64,000 bases of DNA from Pseudomonas frederiksbergensis (GCF_001952935.1 NZ_CP018319.1:4484001-4548000); one strand, 5' to 3'. Counted from the first letter of the stretch, positions 24,974 to 34,916 are shown. The notes: generated from the sequence alone by a model not told the origin. Numbers and translations: made by a program.

Positions 24974-26893
24974 ATGACCCTGCTCAAATTCAGCGATGTG
25001 TCCCTTGCTTTCGGCTCTACGCCGTTGTTGGACAAGGTGTCCTGGCAGATCGCCCGTGGTGAGCGGGTGTGCATCATCGGCCGCAATGGCACTGGCAAGT
25101 CCAGCATGATGAAGCTCGTCAAGGGCGACCAGAAGCCCGATGACGGCTCCGTTTGGCGCGCACCCGGCCTCAAGATTGGCGAATTGCCGCAAGAATTGCC
25201 GGTAGCCGACGAGCGGACCGTGTTCGACGTGGTGGCCGAAGGCCTGGACGGCGTCGGCGAACTGCTCGCGCAGTATCACCACCTCAGCCAGAACATCGTC
25301 ACCGACGCCGATCTGGACAAACTGATGCACGTCCAGCACGACCTCGAAGCCCGTGACGGCTGGCGTTTGCAGCAATTGGTCGACAGCACGTTGAGCCGTC
25401 TGCAGTTGCCGGCCGACAAGACCCTCGCCGAATTGTCCGGCGGCTGGCGTCGTCGCGTCCTGCTGGCTCAGGCTCTGGTTTCCGAACCCGATCTGCTGCT
25501 GCTCGACGAACCGACCAACCACCTGGATATCGGTGCAATTGCCTGGCTCGAAGAAGCGCTGAAGGATTTCCAGGGCGCCGTGCTGTTCATCACGCACGAC
25601 CGTTCATTCCTGCAGAACCTCGCTACCCGCATTCTCGAACTGGATCGCGGTGGCCTGATCGACTGGAACGGCGACTACGCCAGCTTCCTCGTGCACAAGG
25701 AAGCCTCGCTGGCCGCTGAAGACACCGCCAACGCGCTGTTCGACAAAAAACTGGCCCAGGAAGAGGTCTGGATCCGCCAGGGCATCAAGGCTCGCCGCAC
25801 CCGCAACGAAGGCCGCGTACGCGCCCTCAAAGCCCTGCGCAACGAGCGTAGCGAGCGTCGTGAGCGCACCGGCAAGGCCAACATCCAGCTGGATACCGCC
25901 GACAAGTCCGGCAAGCAGGTGATGGTCCTCGAGAACGTCAGCTTCGCTCACCCGGGCGGCCCGTTCCTGATCAAGGATTTCTCGATGGTCCTGCAGCGCG
26001 GCGACCGTATCGGTCTGCTGGGCGCCAACGGTACCGGCAAAACCACGCTGCTGAAGCTGATGCTCAGCGGTCTGCAACCCACCAGCGGCACCGTGGAAGA
26101 GGGGACGCGCATCGACGTGGCCTACTTCGACCAGTTGCGTCATCAGCTGGACCTGGAAAAGACCGTAATTGACAACGTTGCGGAAGGTCGCGACTTTATC
26201 GATATCGATGGTCAGAGCCGCCACGTGCTGAGCTACCTCGGCGATTTCCTGTTCAGCCCGCAGCGTGCCCGCACGCCGGTGAAGGCGCTGTCCGGTGGTG
26301 AGCGTGCCCGTCTGCTGCTGGCGAAACTGTTCAGCAAACCGGCGAACCTGCTGGTCCTCGATGAACCGACCAACGACCTCGACGTCGAAACCCTCGAGTT
26401 GCTGGAAGAAGTTTTGCTGACCTTCAACGGCACCGTGCTGATGGTCAGTCACGACCGGGCATTCCTCGACAACGTGGTCACCAGCACCCTGGTCTTCGAA
26501 GGTGAAGGCAAGGTTCGCGAATACGTCGGTGGTTATCAGGACTGGCTGCGTCAGGGCGGCTCGCCGCGCCTGCTGGGCGTGACCGAGAGCAAGTCCGGCA
26601 AAGCCGACCTGACCTCCGCTGTCGTGACGGCCGAAGCTGCGCCAGTTGCTGCTGCAGTCGAAGCGCCGGTGGCGAAGAAGAAGCTCAGCTACAAGTTGCA
26701 GCGTGAGCTGGAAATGTTGCCGGGCCAGATCGAAGCCATGGAGCAGCAGATCGCTACCGTCGAGGCGCAAATGGCCGATGCCGGTTTTTATCAGCGTCCT
26801 GCGGCCGAGACCGCTGCCGTGATTGCTCAGTTGGAGCAGTTGCAGGCTGAGCACGACATAATGGTCGAGCGTTGGGCCGAGCTGGATGCCTGA
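24974..26893 (+). CDS. uup: ABC-F family ATPase Uup
   Basis: 639 residues with two ATPase cassettes and no membrane domain. The first has GRNGTGKS (36-43), LSGGWRRR and LLLLDEPTNHLD; the second has GANGTGKTT, LSGGERAR and LLVLDEPTNDLD. A charged linker (RTRNEGRVRALKALRNERSE) joins them, and the C-terminus from about 570 is a coiled coil, the feature that marks Uup among ABC-F proteins. These act on the ribosome; Uup mutants also raise transposon excision in E. coli. GGAGAA lies 4 bases before the ATG. Divergent from slt. Confidence 0.93.
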   Translation: MTLLKFSDVSLAFGSTPLLDKVSWQIARGERVCIIGRNGTGKSSMMKLVKGDQKPDDGSVWRAPGLKIGELPQELPVADERTVFDVVAEGLDGVGELLAQYHHLSQNIVTDADLDKLMHVQHDLEARDGWRLQQLVDSTLSRLQLPADKTLAELSGGWRRRVLLAQALVSEPDLLLLDEPTNHLDIGAIAWLEEALKDFQGAVLFITHDRSFLQNLATRILELDRGGLIDWNGDYASFLVHKEASLAAEDTANALFDKKLAQEEVWIRQGIKARRTRNEGRVRALKALRNERSERRERTGKANIQLDTADKSGKQVMVLENVSFAHPGGPFLIKDFSMVLQRGDRIGLLGANGTGKTTLLKLMLSGLQPTSGTVEEGTRIDVAYFDQLRHQLDLEKTVIDNVAEGRDFIDIDGQSRHVLSYLGDFLFSPQRARTPVKALSGGERARLLLAKLFSKPANLLVLDEPTNDLDVETLELLEEVLLTFNGTVLMVSHDRAFLDNVVTSTLVFEGEGKVREYVGGYQDWLRQGGSPRLLGVTESKSGKADLTSAVVTAEAAPVAAAVEAPVAKKKLSYKLQRELEMLPGQIEAMEQQIATVEAQMADAGFYQRPAAETAAVIAQLEQLQAEHDIMVERWAELDA

Positions 26894-26904
26894 TTGATCC
26901 TGCT

Positions 26905-26946
26905 ATAAAAAAGCCCGGCGTTCAGTGATGAGCGCCGGGCTTTTCG
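26905..26946. terminator. Bidirectional terminator between uup and the stress protein gene
   Basis: Stem AAAAGCCCGGCG / CGCCGGGCTTTT with a loop of about 11 bases, between converging genes. Confidence 0.9.
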
Positions 26947-26959
26947 TAAGCGCTGTGGT

Positions 26960-27397
26960 TTAGCTTTTGATCAGGCGCACCGCGAGCACATCACAGGGCG
27001 CACCGTGCAGCACGTCATTGGCAGTCGAGCCCAGCAGCAATGCCAGGCCGTGTCGGCCATGACTGCCCACCACGATCAGGTCGCAGGTCTGTTCCTTGGC
27101 CAGGTGATGGATCTCCTGGCGTGGCTGGCCGTAGGTCAGGTGGCTGTATTCCTTGGAGAGTTCCGGATACTTCACGATGAGTCGGTCAAGGCGTTCCTTG
27201 GCCTGATCGAACTGCTGTTGTTGCAGTTGTGACAGGTCCATGGGCACGTCGCCGCCAAAGGCCATGGCCATTGGTTCGACAATGTGCACGAGGGACAATT
27301 TCGCCCCGTTGCTCACTGACAGTTCGCGAGCTCGGTGGATTACAGGATCGCACTCTTCGGTTAGATCTACAGCGACCAGAATGTGGTTGTAGGGCAT
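26960..27397 (-). CDS. Universal stress protein, UspA family
   Basis: 145 residues from ATG 27397 with AGGAG 7 bases upstream. The fold signature is clear: YNHILVAVDLTEECDPVI at the start and the nucleotide-binding G-2x-G-9x-G(S/T) region VVGSHGRHGLALLLGSTAND near the C-terminus. Such proteins are small cytoplasmic stress-response factors, often ATP-binding. The exact role is unknown. Confidence 0.9.
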   Translation of the reverse strand: MPYNHILVAVDLTEECDPVIHRARELSVSNGAKLSLVHIVEPMAMAFGGDVPMDLSQLQQQQFDQAKERLDRLIVKYPELSKEYSHLTYGQPRQEIHHLAKEQTCDLIVVGSHGRHGLALLLGSTANDVLHGAPCDVLAVRLIKS

Positions 27398-27501
27398 GAG
27401 GTGCTCCTCCTGAGGGTTGCAATATTGGTAAGTATGGCTGGTTTCAAGCGCATTGTTTCCACAGTGACCCAATGCGCTCATCAAGAATCGGGAGTACAGA
27501 T

Positions 27502-27939
27502 ATGACGGTCTGGATAGTGGTGTCAATCTTGTTGGTGGTTCTGAGTCCGCTGGCATGGTTGCGTCCGTCGCGTCACCAGAGCGGGCGCATGGCCCTGCGC
27601 ATGGAGGCGCGACGCATCGGATTGGCGATGCAGCTGGCGCCTCAGGACTGGCCGCACTGGCTGAGCAAGGAGCCGCCGAGCCCTTGCGCCCAATACCATC
27701 GACCGCGGCGTGGCAATCGGCCGGCGTGCTGGAGTTACTGGCAAAAAGCGCCGGGTGTCTGGGTCAATCAGTGGCAGGAGGTCTGCGAGGAGCCTGCGTT
27801 GCTGATTCATTTCGAAAAATTGCCAGATAACGTTTACAAGGTCGAAGCAGACAAGCAGATGATCACGTTGTATTGGGGTGAGAAGGGCGAAGCGACGGTT
27901 TTGCAGGATATTGATGCGGTGCTGAAGGCGCTGGCATAA
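27502..27939 (+). CDS. Membrane-anchored protein of unknown function
   Basis: 145 residues from ATG 27502, with GGGAG 8 bases upstream. One N-terminal membrane helix (VWIVVSILLVVLSPLAWL, about 3-20) is followed by a basic stretch and a soluble domain rich in Trp and Pro. No motif I recognise. The order stress-protein gene, unknown genes, fadBA is also what I recall in P. aeruginosa (PA3017-PA3014), so it is probably a conserved Pseudomonas gene. Confidence 0.7.
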   Translation: MTVWIVVSILLVVLSPLAWLRPSRHQSGRMALRMEARRIGLAMQLAPQDWPHWLSKEPPSPCAQYHRPRRGNRPACWSYWQKAPGVWVNQWQEVCEEPALLIHFEKLPDNVYKVEADKQMITLYWGEKGEATVLQDIDAVLKALA

Positions 27940-28479
27940 ATCACGGAAATTTCGCGCCGCAATGGCGCGAAACGTCCGGCAGACAGGCAATAAAAAGCCC
28001 GACATCATCATCGGGCTGGAGTTGGCCAGGCAGGCCGGTAATTCTGTGTGGCACTGATCTTACGCTGGGCATTCGCCAAAAGCGTTCATGTTTTTTCCAC
28101 AAGGTCCCGCCAGCGTAGCCTGTTAAACAAAGGCTGCTGCGAATTAGGGCGACTTTTCTAACTATTGATCCTATGAATGGCTTCACATGCAGACGCGTGT
28201 TGCAGGGCTTCGCGGTACGGAAATGACCGGAAAGTCGCGTTTCAACCCATATTTTGGGCGATTGACAATTGTCGGAAATTCCGTGAAGGTGACGTACCCA
28301 AATCAAACGGGCGTATGAATTGAGCGTTTGTATTACAGACCGCTCCTACAGAATCCCGACTATCGCGTTGGCGGGTGTGCCGGGTGAATGGGCGTAGCAT
28401 GGACGTTAAACGTCCCTGCCGAACCATTCACTTGCGTCCGACGTGTACTGTTCAGCTTCCATATCGTGGAGATCAGTTG
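27940..28479. other. Intergenic region upstream of fadB
   Basis: 540 bases without a credible gene. A terminator-like hairpin lies at 27990-28018. CAAAC at 28304-28308 and GTTTG at 28326-28330 are PsrA-type half sites, but 17 bases apart instead of about 4. A perfect GGACGT-TAA-ACGTCC palindrome lies at 28401-28415, 64 bases before fadB. I could not place a promoter with confidence. Confidence 0.55.
27990..28018 (-). terminator. Terminator-like hairpin after the 145-residue unknown gene
   Basis: Stem AGCCCGA / TCGGGCT with an 8-base loop. The T-run lies on the minus-strand side (AAAAA precedes it on plus), so it terminates best leftward; on the plus strand it is a hairpin without T-run. Confidence 0.55.
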
Positions 28480-30627
28480 ATGATTTACGAAGGTAAAGCC
28501 ATCACGGTTAAGGCTCTTGAAAGTGGCATCGTCGAATTGAAATTCGACCTCAAGGGTGAGTCCGTCAACAAGTTCAACCGTCTAACCCTGAACGAACTGC
28601 GTCAGGCCGTAGACACCATCAAGGCAGATGCTTCGATCAAGGGTGTGATCGTCAGCAGTGGCAAGGACGTGTTCATCGTCGGCGCCGACATCACCGAATT
28701 TGTCGAGAACTTCAAGCTGCCTGATGCAGAGCTTGTTGCTGGCAATCTGGAAGCCAACAAGATTTTCAGCGATTTCGAAGACCTCAACGTCCCGACTGTC
28801 GCCGCGATCAACGGCATCGCCCTGGGCGGCGGTCTGGAAATGTGCCTGGCGGCGGATTACCGCGTCATGTCCACCAAGGCCAAGATCGGCCTGCCGGAAG
28901 TCAAGCTGGGCATCTACCCGGGCTTCGGCGGTACCGTGCGCCTGCCGCGCATCATCGGTGCCGATAACGCCATCGAATGGATTGCCGCCGGCAAGGAAAA
29001 CCGCCCTGAAGACGCGCTGAAAGTCGGCGCAGTCGACGCAGTGGTTGCCCCTGAGAAACTGCAGGAAGCTGCTCTGGAGCTGATCAAACGCGCCATTTCC
29101 GGCGAGTTCGACTACAAGGCCAAGCGTCAGCCGAAGCTCGAAAAGCTCAAGCTCAACGCCATTGAACAGATGATGTCGTTCGAAACCGCCAAGGGTTTCG
29201 TGGCCGGTCAGGCGGGCCCGAACTACCCGGCACCGGTCGAAGCGATCAAGACTATCCAGAAAGCCGCTAACTTCGGTCGCGACAAGGCTCTGGAAGTCGA
29301 AGCCAATGGTTTCGTCAAACTGGCCAAGACCTCTGCCGCGCAGAGCTTGATCGGGCTGTTCCTGAACGATCAGGAACTGAAGAAAAAGGCCAAGGCCTAC
29401 GACGAAATCGCCAAGGAAGTGAAGCAGGCTGCCGTATTGGGCGCAGGCATCATGGGCGGCGGTATCGCTTATCAGTCGGCCTCCAAAGGTACGCCGATCC
29501 TGATGAAAGACATCAACGAGCACGGCATCGAGCAAGGTCTGGCAGAAGCTGCCAAATTGCTGGTGGGCCGCGTTGATAAAGGTCGCATGACCCCGGCGAA
29601 AATGGCCGAAGTGCTCAATGGCATTCGTCCAACCCTGTCCTACGGTGATTTCGGTCACGTCGACCTGGTCGTCGAAGCCGTTGTCGAGAATCCGAAGGTC
29701 AAGCAAGCCGTTCTGGCTGAAGTCGAAAGCAAGGTCAAAGAGGACACTATCCTCGCGTCCAACACCTCGACCATTTCCATCAGCTTGCTGGCCAAAGCCC
29801 TCAAGCGTCCGGAAAACTTCGTCGGCATGCACTTCTTCAACCCGGTGCACATGATGCCGCTGGTTGAAGTGATCCGTGGCGAGAAGTCCAGCGAAGTGGC
29901 CGTTGCCACCACCGTTGCCTACGCCAAGAAAATGGGCAAGAACCCGATCGTCGTCAACGACTGCCCGGGCTTCCTGGTCAACCGTGTGCTGTTCCCGTAC
30001 TTCGGCGGTTTCGCCAAGCTGGTCAGCGCCGGCGTAGATTTCGTGCGCATCGACAAGGTCATGGAAAAATTCGGCTGGCCAATGGGCCCGGCGTACCTGA
30101 TGGACGTGGTCGGCATCGACACCGGTCACCACGGTCGCGACGTGATGGCTGAAGGCTTCCCGGACCGCATGAAAGACGACCGTCGTTCGGCCATCGACGT
30201 GCTCTACGAAGCCAAGCGGCTGGGTCAGAAAAACGGCAAGGGCTTCTACGCCTACGAGACTGACAAACGCGGCAAGCAGAAGAAAGTCGCCGATCCGTCG
30301 GTACTGGAAGTGCTTAAGCCAATCGTGTTCGAACAGCGTGAAGTCACCGACGAAGACATCATCAACTGGATGATGATCCCGCTGTGCCTGGAAACCGTGC
30401 GTTGCCTGGAAGACGGCATTGTCGAAACCGCTGCCGAAGCCGACATGGGCCTGGTCTACGGTATCGGTTTCCCTCCATTCCGTGGCGGTGCGCTGCGCTA
30501 CATCGATTCGATGGGTGTTGCAGAGTTCGTTGCCCTGGCTGACCAGTACGCTGATTTGGGCGCGCTGTACCACCCGACCGCAAAACTGCGCGAAATGGCC
30601 AAAACCGGCCAGCGGTTCTTCGGTTAA
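28480..30627 (+). CDS. fadB: Fatty acid oxidation complex, alpha subunit
   Basis: 715 residues from ATG 28480 (GGAGA about 8 bases upstream), the standard length of Pseudomonas FadB. The N-terminal enoyl-CoA hydratase/isomerase has IVGADITEF, NGIALGGGLEM and the glutamate-bearing GLPEVKLGIYPGFGG. The C-terminal 3-hydroxyacyl-CoA dehydrogenase begins with AAVLGAGIMGGG near 317 and has the catalytic-His segment GMHFFNPVHMMPLVE. With FadA it makes the beta-oxidation multienzyme complex. Its regulator PsrA in P. aeruginosa is encoded 9 kb downstream here. Confidence 0.97.
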   Translation: MIYEGKAITVKALESGIVELKFDLKGESVNKFNRLTLNELRQAVDTIKADASIKGVIVSSGKDVFIVGADITEFVENFKLPDAELVAGNLEANKIFSDFEDLNVPTVAAINGIALGGGLEMCLAADYRVMSTKAKIGLPEVKLGIYPGFGGTVRLPRIIGADNAIEWIAAGKENRPEDALKVGAVDAVVAPEKLQEAALELIKRAISGEFDYKAKRQPKLEKLKLNAIEQMMSFETAKGFVAGQAGPNYPAPVEAIKTIQKAANFGRDKALEVEANGFVKLAKTSAAQSLIGLFLNDQELKKKAKAYDEIAKEVKQAAVLGAGIMGGGIAYQSASKGTPILMKDINEHGIEQGLAEAAKLLVGRVDKGRMTPAKMAEVLNGIRPTLSYGDFGHVDLVVEAVVENPKVKQAVLAEVESKVKEDTILASNTSTISISLLAKALKRPENFVGMHFFNPVHMMPLVEVIRGEKSSEVAVATTVAYAKKMGKNPIVVNDCPGFLVNRVLFPYFGGFAKLVSAGVDFVRIDKVMEKFGWPMGPAYLMDVVGIDTGHHGRDVMAEGFPDRMKDDRRSAIDVLYEAKRLGQKNGKGFYAYETDKRGKQKKVADPSVLEVLKPIVFEQREVTDEDIINWMMIPLCLETVRCLEDGIVETAAEADMGLVYGIGFPPFRGGALRYIDSMGVAEFVALADQYADLGALYHPTAKLREMAKTGQRFFG

Positions 30628-30656
30628 GCGCCCCCAACTAGAGTGAGAGTGAATAT

Positions 30657-31832
30657 ATGAGCTTGAATCCTAGAGACGTCGTGATTGTCGACTTCGGTCG
30701 TACTCCGATGGGCCGCTCCAAGGGCGGCATGCACCGCAATACCCGCGCCGAAGACATGTCGGCGCACCTGATCAGCAAGTTGCTGGAACGCAACGTCAAG
30801 GTTGATCCGAGCGAAGTCGAAGACGTGATCTGGGGCTGTGTGAACCAGACCCTGGAGCAGGGCTGGAACATCGCCCGCATGGCGTCCCTGATGACTCAGA
30901 TCCCGCACACCGCTGCCGGCCAGACCGTCAGCCGCCTGTGTGGTTCGTCGATGAGCGCTCTGCACACTGCTGCGCAAGCGATCATGACCGGCAACGGTGA
31001 CGTGTTCGTGGTTGGCGGCGTCGAGCATATGGGTCACGTGAGCATGATGCACGGTGTCGATCCGAACCCGCACATGTCCCTGTACGCGGCGAAAGCCTCG
31101 GGCATGATGGGTTTGACCGCAGAAATGCTCGGCAAAATGCACGGCATCAGTCGCGAACAACAGGACGCTTTCGGCGTGCGCTCCCACCAGCTCGCTCACA
31201 AGGCGACACTGGAAGGCAAGTTCAAAGACGAAATCATCCCGATGCAGGGCTACGACGAGAACGGTTTCCTGAAACTGTTCGACTACGACGAAACCATTCG
31301 TCCGGAAACCACCCTGGAAAGCCTGGCGGCTCTCAAGCCTGCTTTCAACCCTAAGGGCGGCACCGTGACAGCCGGTACTTCGTCGCAAATCACCGACGGT
31401 GCTTCGTGCATGATCGTGATGTCGGCGCAGCGTGCACAGGACCTGGGCATTCAGCCTATGGCGGTGATTCGTTCGATGGCAGTGGCAGGTGTGGACCCGG
31501 CGATCATGGGCTATGGTCCAGTACCGGCCACACAAAAAGCACTGAAGCGCGCGGGTCTTGGCATTAACGATATCGACTTCTTCGAGCTCAACGAAGCTTT
31601 CGCCGCACAGGCCCTGCCAGTGCTGAAAGATTTGAAAGTACTCGACAAGATGAACGAGAAGGTTAACCTGCACGGCGGTGCGATTGCCCTGGGTCACCCA
31701 TTCGGTTGCTCCGGTGCGCGTATCTCCGGCACTCTGCTGAACGTGATGAAGCAAAATGGCGGCACCTTCGGGGTAGCTACCATGTGCATTGGTCTCGGCC
31801 AAGGCATCTCCACCGTCTTCGAACGCGTTTAA
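30657..31832 (+). CDS. fadA: 3-ketoacyl-CoA thiolase, beta subunit of the fatty acid oxidation complex
   Basis: 391 residues. Thiolase motifs: nucleophilic Cys in VSRLCGSSMSAL (about 91), GGAIALGHPFGCSGAR with the active His, and the second Cys in MCIGLGQG. It cleaves 3-ketoacyl-CoA with CoA to release acetyl-CoA. It follows fadB after 29 bases, so they form an operon. GAGTGAGAG lies before the ATG. Confidence 0.97.
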   Translation: MSLNPRDVVIVDFGRTPMGRSKGGMHRNTRAEDMSAHLISKLLERNVKVDPSEVEDVIWGCVNQTLEQGWNIARMASLMTQIPHTAAGQTVSRLCGSSMSALHTAAQAIMTGNGDVFVVGGVEHMGHVSMMHGVDPNPHMSLYAAKASGMMGLTAEMLGKMHGISREQQDAFGVRSHQLAHKATLEGKFKDEIIPMQGYDENGFLKLFDYDETIRPETTLESLAALKPAFNPKGGTVTAGTSSQITDGASCMIVMSAQRAQDLGIQPMAVIRSMAVAGVDPAIMGYGPVPATQKALKRAGLGINDIDFFELNEAFAAQALPVLKDLKVLDKMNEKVNLHGGAIALGHPFGCSGARISGTLLNVMKQNGGTFGVATMCIGLGQGISTVFERV

Positions 31833-31847
31833 GCGTTTCGTCGAAGG

Positions 31848-31880
31848 AAGCCGGGGCCAAGTGCCCCGGTTTTTGTTTTT
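31848..31880 (+). terminator. Terminator of fadBA
   Basis: Stem CCGGGG / CCCCGG with a short loop, followed by TTTTTGTTTTT, 18 bases past the fadA stop. Confidence 0.88.
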
Positions 31881-31931
31881 CTGAATTTATTTTTGTTTTT
31901 ATTTTGAAAAGATTTGAGCGAGGGCCAAACC

Positions 31932-32168
31932 ATGCCGATACAACCTGGGCTCTACCAACATTACAAAGGTCCGCAGTACCGCGTATTCAGTGTTGCGCGG
32001 CACTCGGAAACCGAAGAAGAAGTGGTGTTCTACCAAGCCCTGTATGGCGATTACGGCTTTTGGGTGCGCCCCTTGAGCATGTTCCTGGAGTCGGTCGAGG
32101 TTGACGGCGAACAGGTGCCACGCTTTGCTTTGGTGCAAGCCGAACCGAGCATATTTCCGCAGCCATAA
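31932..32168 (+). CDS. DUF1653 family protein
   Basis: 78 residues from ATG 31932. The body (PGLYQHYKGPQYRVFSVARH, then EEEVVFYQALYGDYGFWVRPLSMF) is the compact beta-rich DUF1653 fold. No known biochemical function. GAGGG is about 8 bases upstream. It sits alone between fadA and topA, as in other Pseudomonas as I recall. Confidence 0.88.
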   Translation: MPIQPGLYQHYKGPQYRVFSVARHSETEEEVVFYQALYGDYGFWVRPLSMFLESVEVDGEQVPRFALVQAEPSIFPQP

Positions 32169-32193
32169 GGGGAGTGCGCGCAGAACCCTGCGC

Positions 32194-32222
32194 TTGACCT
32201 CACCTTGTAGCCACTATATATA
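32194..32222 (+). promoter_or_regulatory. Sigma-70 promoter of topA
   Basis: TTGACC at 32194-32199, a 17-base spacer, then TATATA at 32217-32222. A near-consensus pair 60 bases before the topA start, with GC-rich sequence at the expected start site, as is common for supercoiling-sensitive promoters. Confidence 0.75.
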
Positions 32223-32282
32223 GCGGTGCCGCGTCAGGCGCCAACCGCCTTTCACTTCTAGAATTCAGGAATTTTCTGATCC

Positions 32283-34916
32283 ATGGGCAAATCGCTGGTC
32301 ATTGTGGAATCCCCGGCTAAGGCCAAGACCATCAACAAGTATCTGGGTAACCAATACGTGGTGAAGTCGAGTATCGGCCATATCCGAGACCTGCCCACCA
32401 GCGGTTCGGCTAGCGCCAGCAAAGAGCCAGCCGCCAAGCGCGGCAAGGCCGCCGCGGGTGAAGGTCCGGTGCTCACGCCGAAAGAGAAGGCGCGCAAGCA
32501 GCTGGTCTCGCGCATGGGTGTCGATCCCGATCATGGCTGGAAAGCCAAGTACGAGATCCTCCCGGGCAAGGAAAAGGTCATCGAAGAGCTACGCCGGCTC
32601 GCCAAGGATGCTGACACCATCTATCTCGCAACCGACTTGGATCGCGAGGGGGAAGCCATTGCTTGGCACCTGCGCGAAGCCATCGGTGGTGATGACAGCC
32701 GCTACAAGCGCGTGGTGTTCAACGAAATCACCAAGAAGGCGATTCAGGAAGCCTTCTCCAAGCCGGGCGAGCTGGACATCGACCGTGTAAACGCCCAGCA
32801 GGCGCGTCGTTTCCTCGACCGCGTGGTGGGTTACATGGTTTCGCCGCTGCTGTGGGCCAAAGTCGCCCGTGGCCTGTCCGCCGGTCGCGTGCAATCGGTT
32901 GCCGTGAAGCTGGTGGTTGAGCGTGAGCGTGAAATTCGCGCGTTCAACCCGGAAGAGTACTGGGAAGTTCATGCCGACCTCGGCACCGCCAAGGGCGCGA
33001 CCGTGCGTTTTGATGTGGCGCGCGAGAAAGGCGAAGCCTTCAAGCCGCTGAACGAAACCCAGGCCATGGCCGCACTGGAAAAGCTCAAGGCTTCCAGCTA
33101 CAGCATCGTCAAGCGCGAAGACAAACCGACCAGCAGCAAGCCGTCGGCACCGTTCATCACTTCCACCCTGCAACAGGCCGCGAGTAACCGCCTGGGCTTC
33201 GGCGTGAAGAAAACCATGATGATGGCTCAGCGTTTGTACGAAGCCGGCTACATCACTTACATGCGTACCGACTCTACCAACCTCTCGGTTGATGCCGTGA
33301 CGATGGCGCGTACTTATATTGAAGGTGAGTTCGGCAAGAAATATCTGCCGGAAAACCCGAACGTCTACAGCAGCAAGGAAGGCGCACAAGAGGCTCACGA
33401 AGCGATTCGTCCCTCCGATGCCAATACCGAGCCAAGCAAGCTGTCGGGCATGGAACGCGATGCTGAGCGGCTCTATGAGCTGATCTGGCGCCAGTTCCTC
33501 GCTTGCCAGATGCTGCCGGCCCAATACCTGTCGACCACTGTCACCGTCGGTGCCGGCGATTTCGAGCTGCGCGCCAAGGGCCGCATCCTGAAGTTCGACG
33601 GTTATACCCGCGTCATGCCGCAAATCGCCAAGCCGGGCGATGACGACGTGCTGCCGGACATGGCTCAGGGCGACGCGATGAAGCTGATCAAGCTTGATCC
33701 GACCCAGCACTTCACCAAGCCGCCGGCGCGTTACTCGGAAGCGAGCCTGGTTAAAGAAATGGAAAAACGCGGCATCGGTCGTCCTTCGACCTACGCGGCG
33801 ATCATTTCGACGATCCAGGATCGTGGCTACGTTGCGCTGCACAACCGTCGTTTCTACTCGGAAAAGATGGGCGACATCGTTACCGAACGTCTGGCCGAAA
33901 GCTTCTCCAATCTCATGGACTACGGCTTTACTGCCGGCATGGAAGAGAATCTCGATGACGTGGCCCAGGGTGAGCGCGACTGGAAGAACGTACTCGATGA
34001 GTTCTATGGCGACTTCAAGAAGAAGCTCGAGGTAGCCGAAAGCGCCGAAGGCGGAATGCGCGCCAATCAGCCGGTAATGACTGATATTCCGTGTGTGTTG
34101 TGCGGTCGTCCGATGCAGATTCGTACCGCATCGACCGGCGTGTTCCTCGGCTGCTCGGGCTACAGCCTGCCGCCGAAAGAGCGCTGCAAGGCTACGGTCA
34201 ACCTGGTGCCGGGCGACGAAATCGCGGCGGACGACGAAGGTGAATCGGAATCGCTGGTGTTGCGTGGCAAGCATCGCTGCCCGATCTGCAGCACGGCGAT
34301 GGACGCTTACCTGCTGGATGAGAAACGCAAGCTGCACATCTGCGGTAACAACCCGGATTGCTCTGGCTACGAAATCGAAGAGGGCACCTATCGCATCAAG
34401 GGCTACGAAGGTCCGAGCCTGGAGTGCGACAAATGCGGCAGCGAGATGCAGCTCAAGACCGGCCGTTTCGGCAAGTTCTTCGGTTGCACCAATGCGACGT
34501 GCAAGAACACCCGCAAACTGCTGAAAAGCGGTGATGCAGCGCCGCCGAAGATGGATCCGGTGAAGATGCCTGAGCTGAAATGCGAAAAGGTCAACGACAC
34601 CTACATCCTGCGCGACGGTGCTTCCGGCCTGTTCCTGGCGGCCAGTCAATTCCCGAAAAACCGCGAGACCCGTGCTCCGCTGGTCATGGAAATTGTGCCG
34701 CACAAGGATGAGATCGATCCGAAGTACCACTTCCTCTGCGAAGCGCCGAAGAAAGATCCGGACGGCCTGCCTGCGGTGATCCGTTATAGCCGTAAAACCA
34801 AAGAGCAGTACGTGCAGACTGAAGTCGAGGGTAAGCCGACTGGCTGGAAAGCCTACTACGACGGCGGCAAGTGGACAGTTGAAGACAAGCGCCCGGCGAA
34901 GACTGCCAAGGCTTAA
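32283..34916 (+). CDS. topA: DNA topoisomerase I
   Basis: 877 residues. Toprim domain starts with SLVIVESPAKAKTI and has the acidic ATDLDREGEAIAWHL. The active tyrosine is Tyr326 in ITYMRTDSTN. Three C-terminal four-cysteine zinc ribbons are visible (CVLCGRPM, CPICSTAM, CDKCGSEM starts). It relaxes negative supercoils by single-strand passage. An acidic-free linker rich in Ala, Ser and Lys (about 40-60) interrupts the toprim region, as in other pseudomonads. Confidence 0.97.
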   Translation: MGKSLVIVESPAKAKTINKYLGNQYVVKSSIGHIRDLPTSGSASASKEPAAKRGKAAAGEGPVLTPKEKARKQLVSRMGVDPDHGWKAKYEILPGKEKVIEELRRLAKDADTIYLATDLDREGEAIAWHLREAIGGDDSRYKRVVFNEITKKAIQEAFSKPGELDIDRVNAQQARRFLDRVVGYMVSPLLWAKVARGLSAGRVQSVAVKLVVEREREIRAFNPEEYWEVHADLGTAKGATVRFDVAREKGEAFKPLNETQAMAALEKLKASSYSIVKREDKPTSSKPSAPFITSTLQQAASNRLGFGVKKTMMMAQRLYEAGYITYMRTDSTNLSVDAVTMARTYIEGEFGKKYLPENPNVYSSKEGAQEAHEAIRPSDANTEPSKLSGMERDAERLYELIWRQFLACQMLPAQYLSTTVTVGAGDFELRAKGRILKFDGYTRVMPQIAKPGDDDVLPDMAQGDAMKLIKLDPTQHFTKPPARYSEASLVKEMEKRGIGRPSTYAAIISTIQDRGYVALHNRRFYSEKMGDIVTERLAESFSNLMDYGFTAGMEENLDDVAQGERDWKNVLDEFYGDFKKKLEVAESAEGGMRANQPVMTDIPCVLCGRPMQIRTASTGVFLGCSGYSLPPKERCKATVNLVPGDEIAADDEGESESLVLRGKHRCPICSTAMDAYLLDEKRKLHICGNNPDCSGYEIEEGTYRIKGYEGPSLECDKCGSEMQLKTGRFGKFFGCTNATCKNTRKLLKSGDAAPPKMDPVKMPELKCEKVNDTYILRDGASGLFLAASQFPKNRETRAPLVMEIVPHKDEIDPKYHFLCEAPKKDPDGLPAVIRYSRKTKEQYVQTEVEGKPTGWKAYYDGGKWTVEDKRPAKTAKA

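Noticed and set aside
28582..30573. 663-codon minus-strand frame opposite fadB
   Set aside because: Antisense shadow of fadB caused by codon bias; no motif and no ribosome site.
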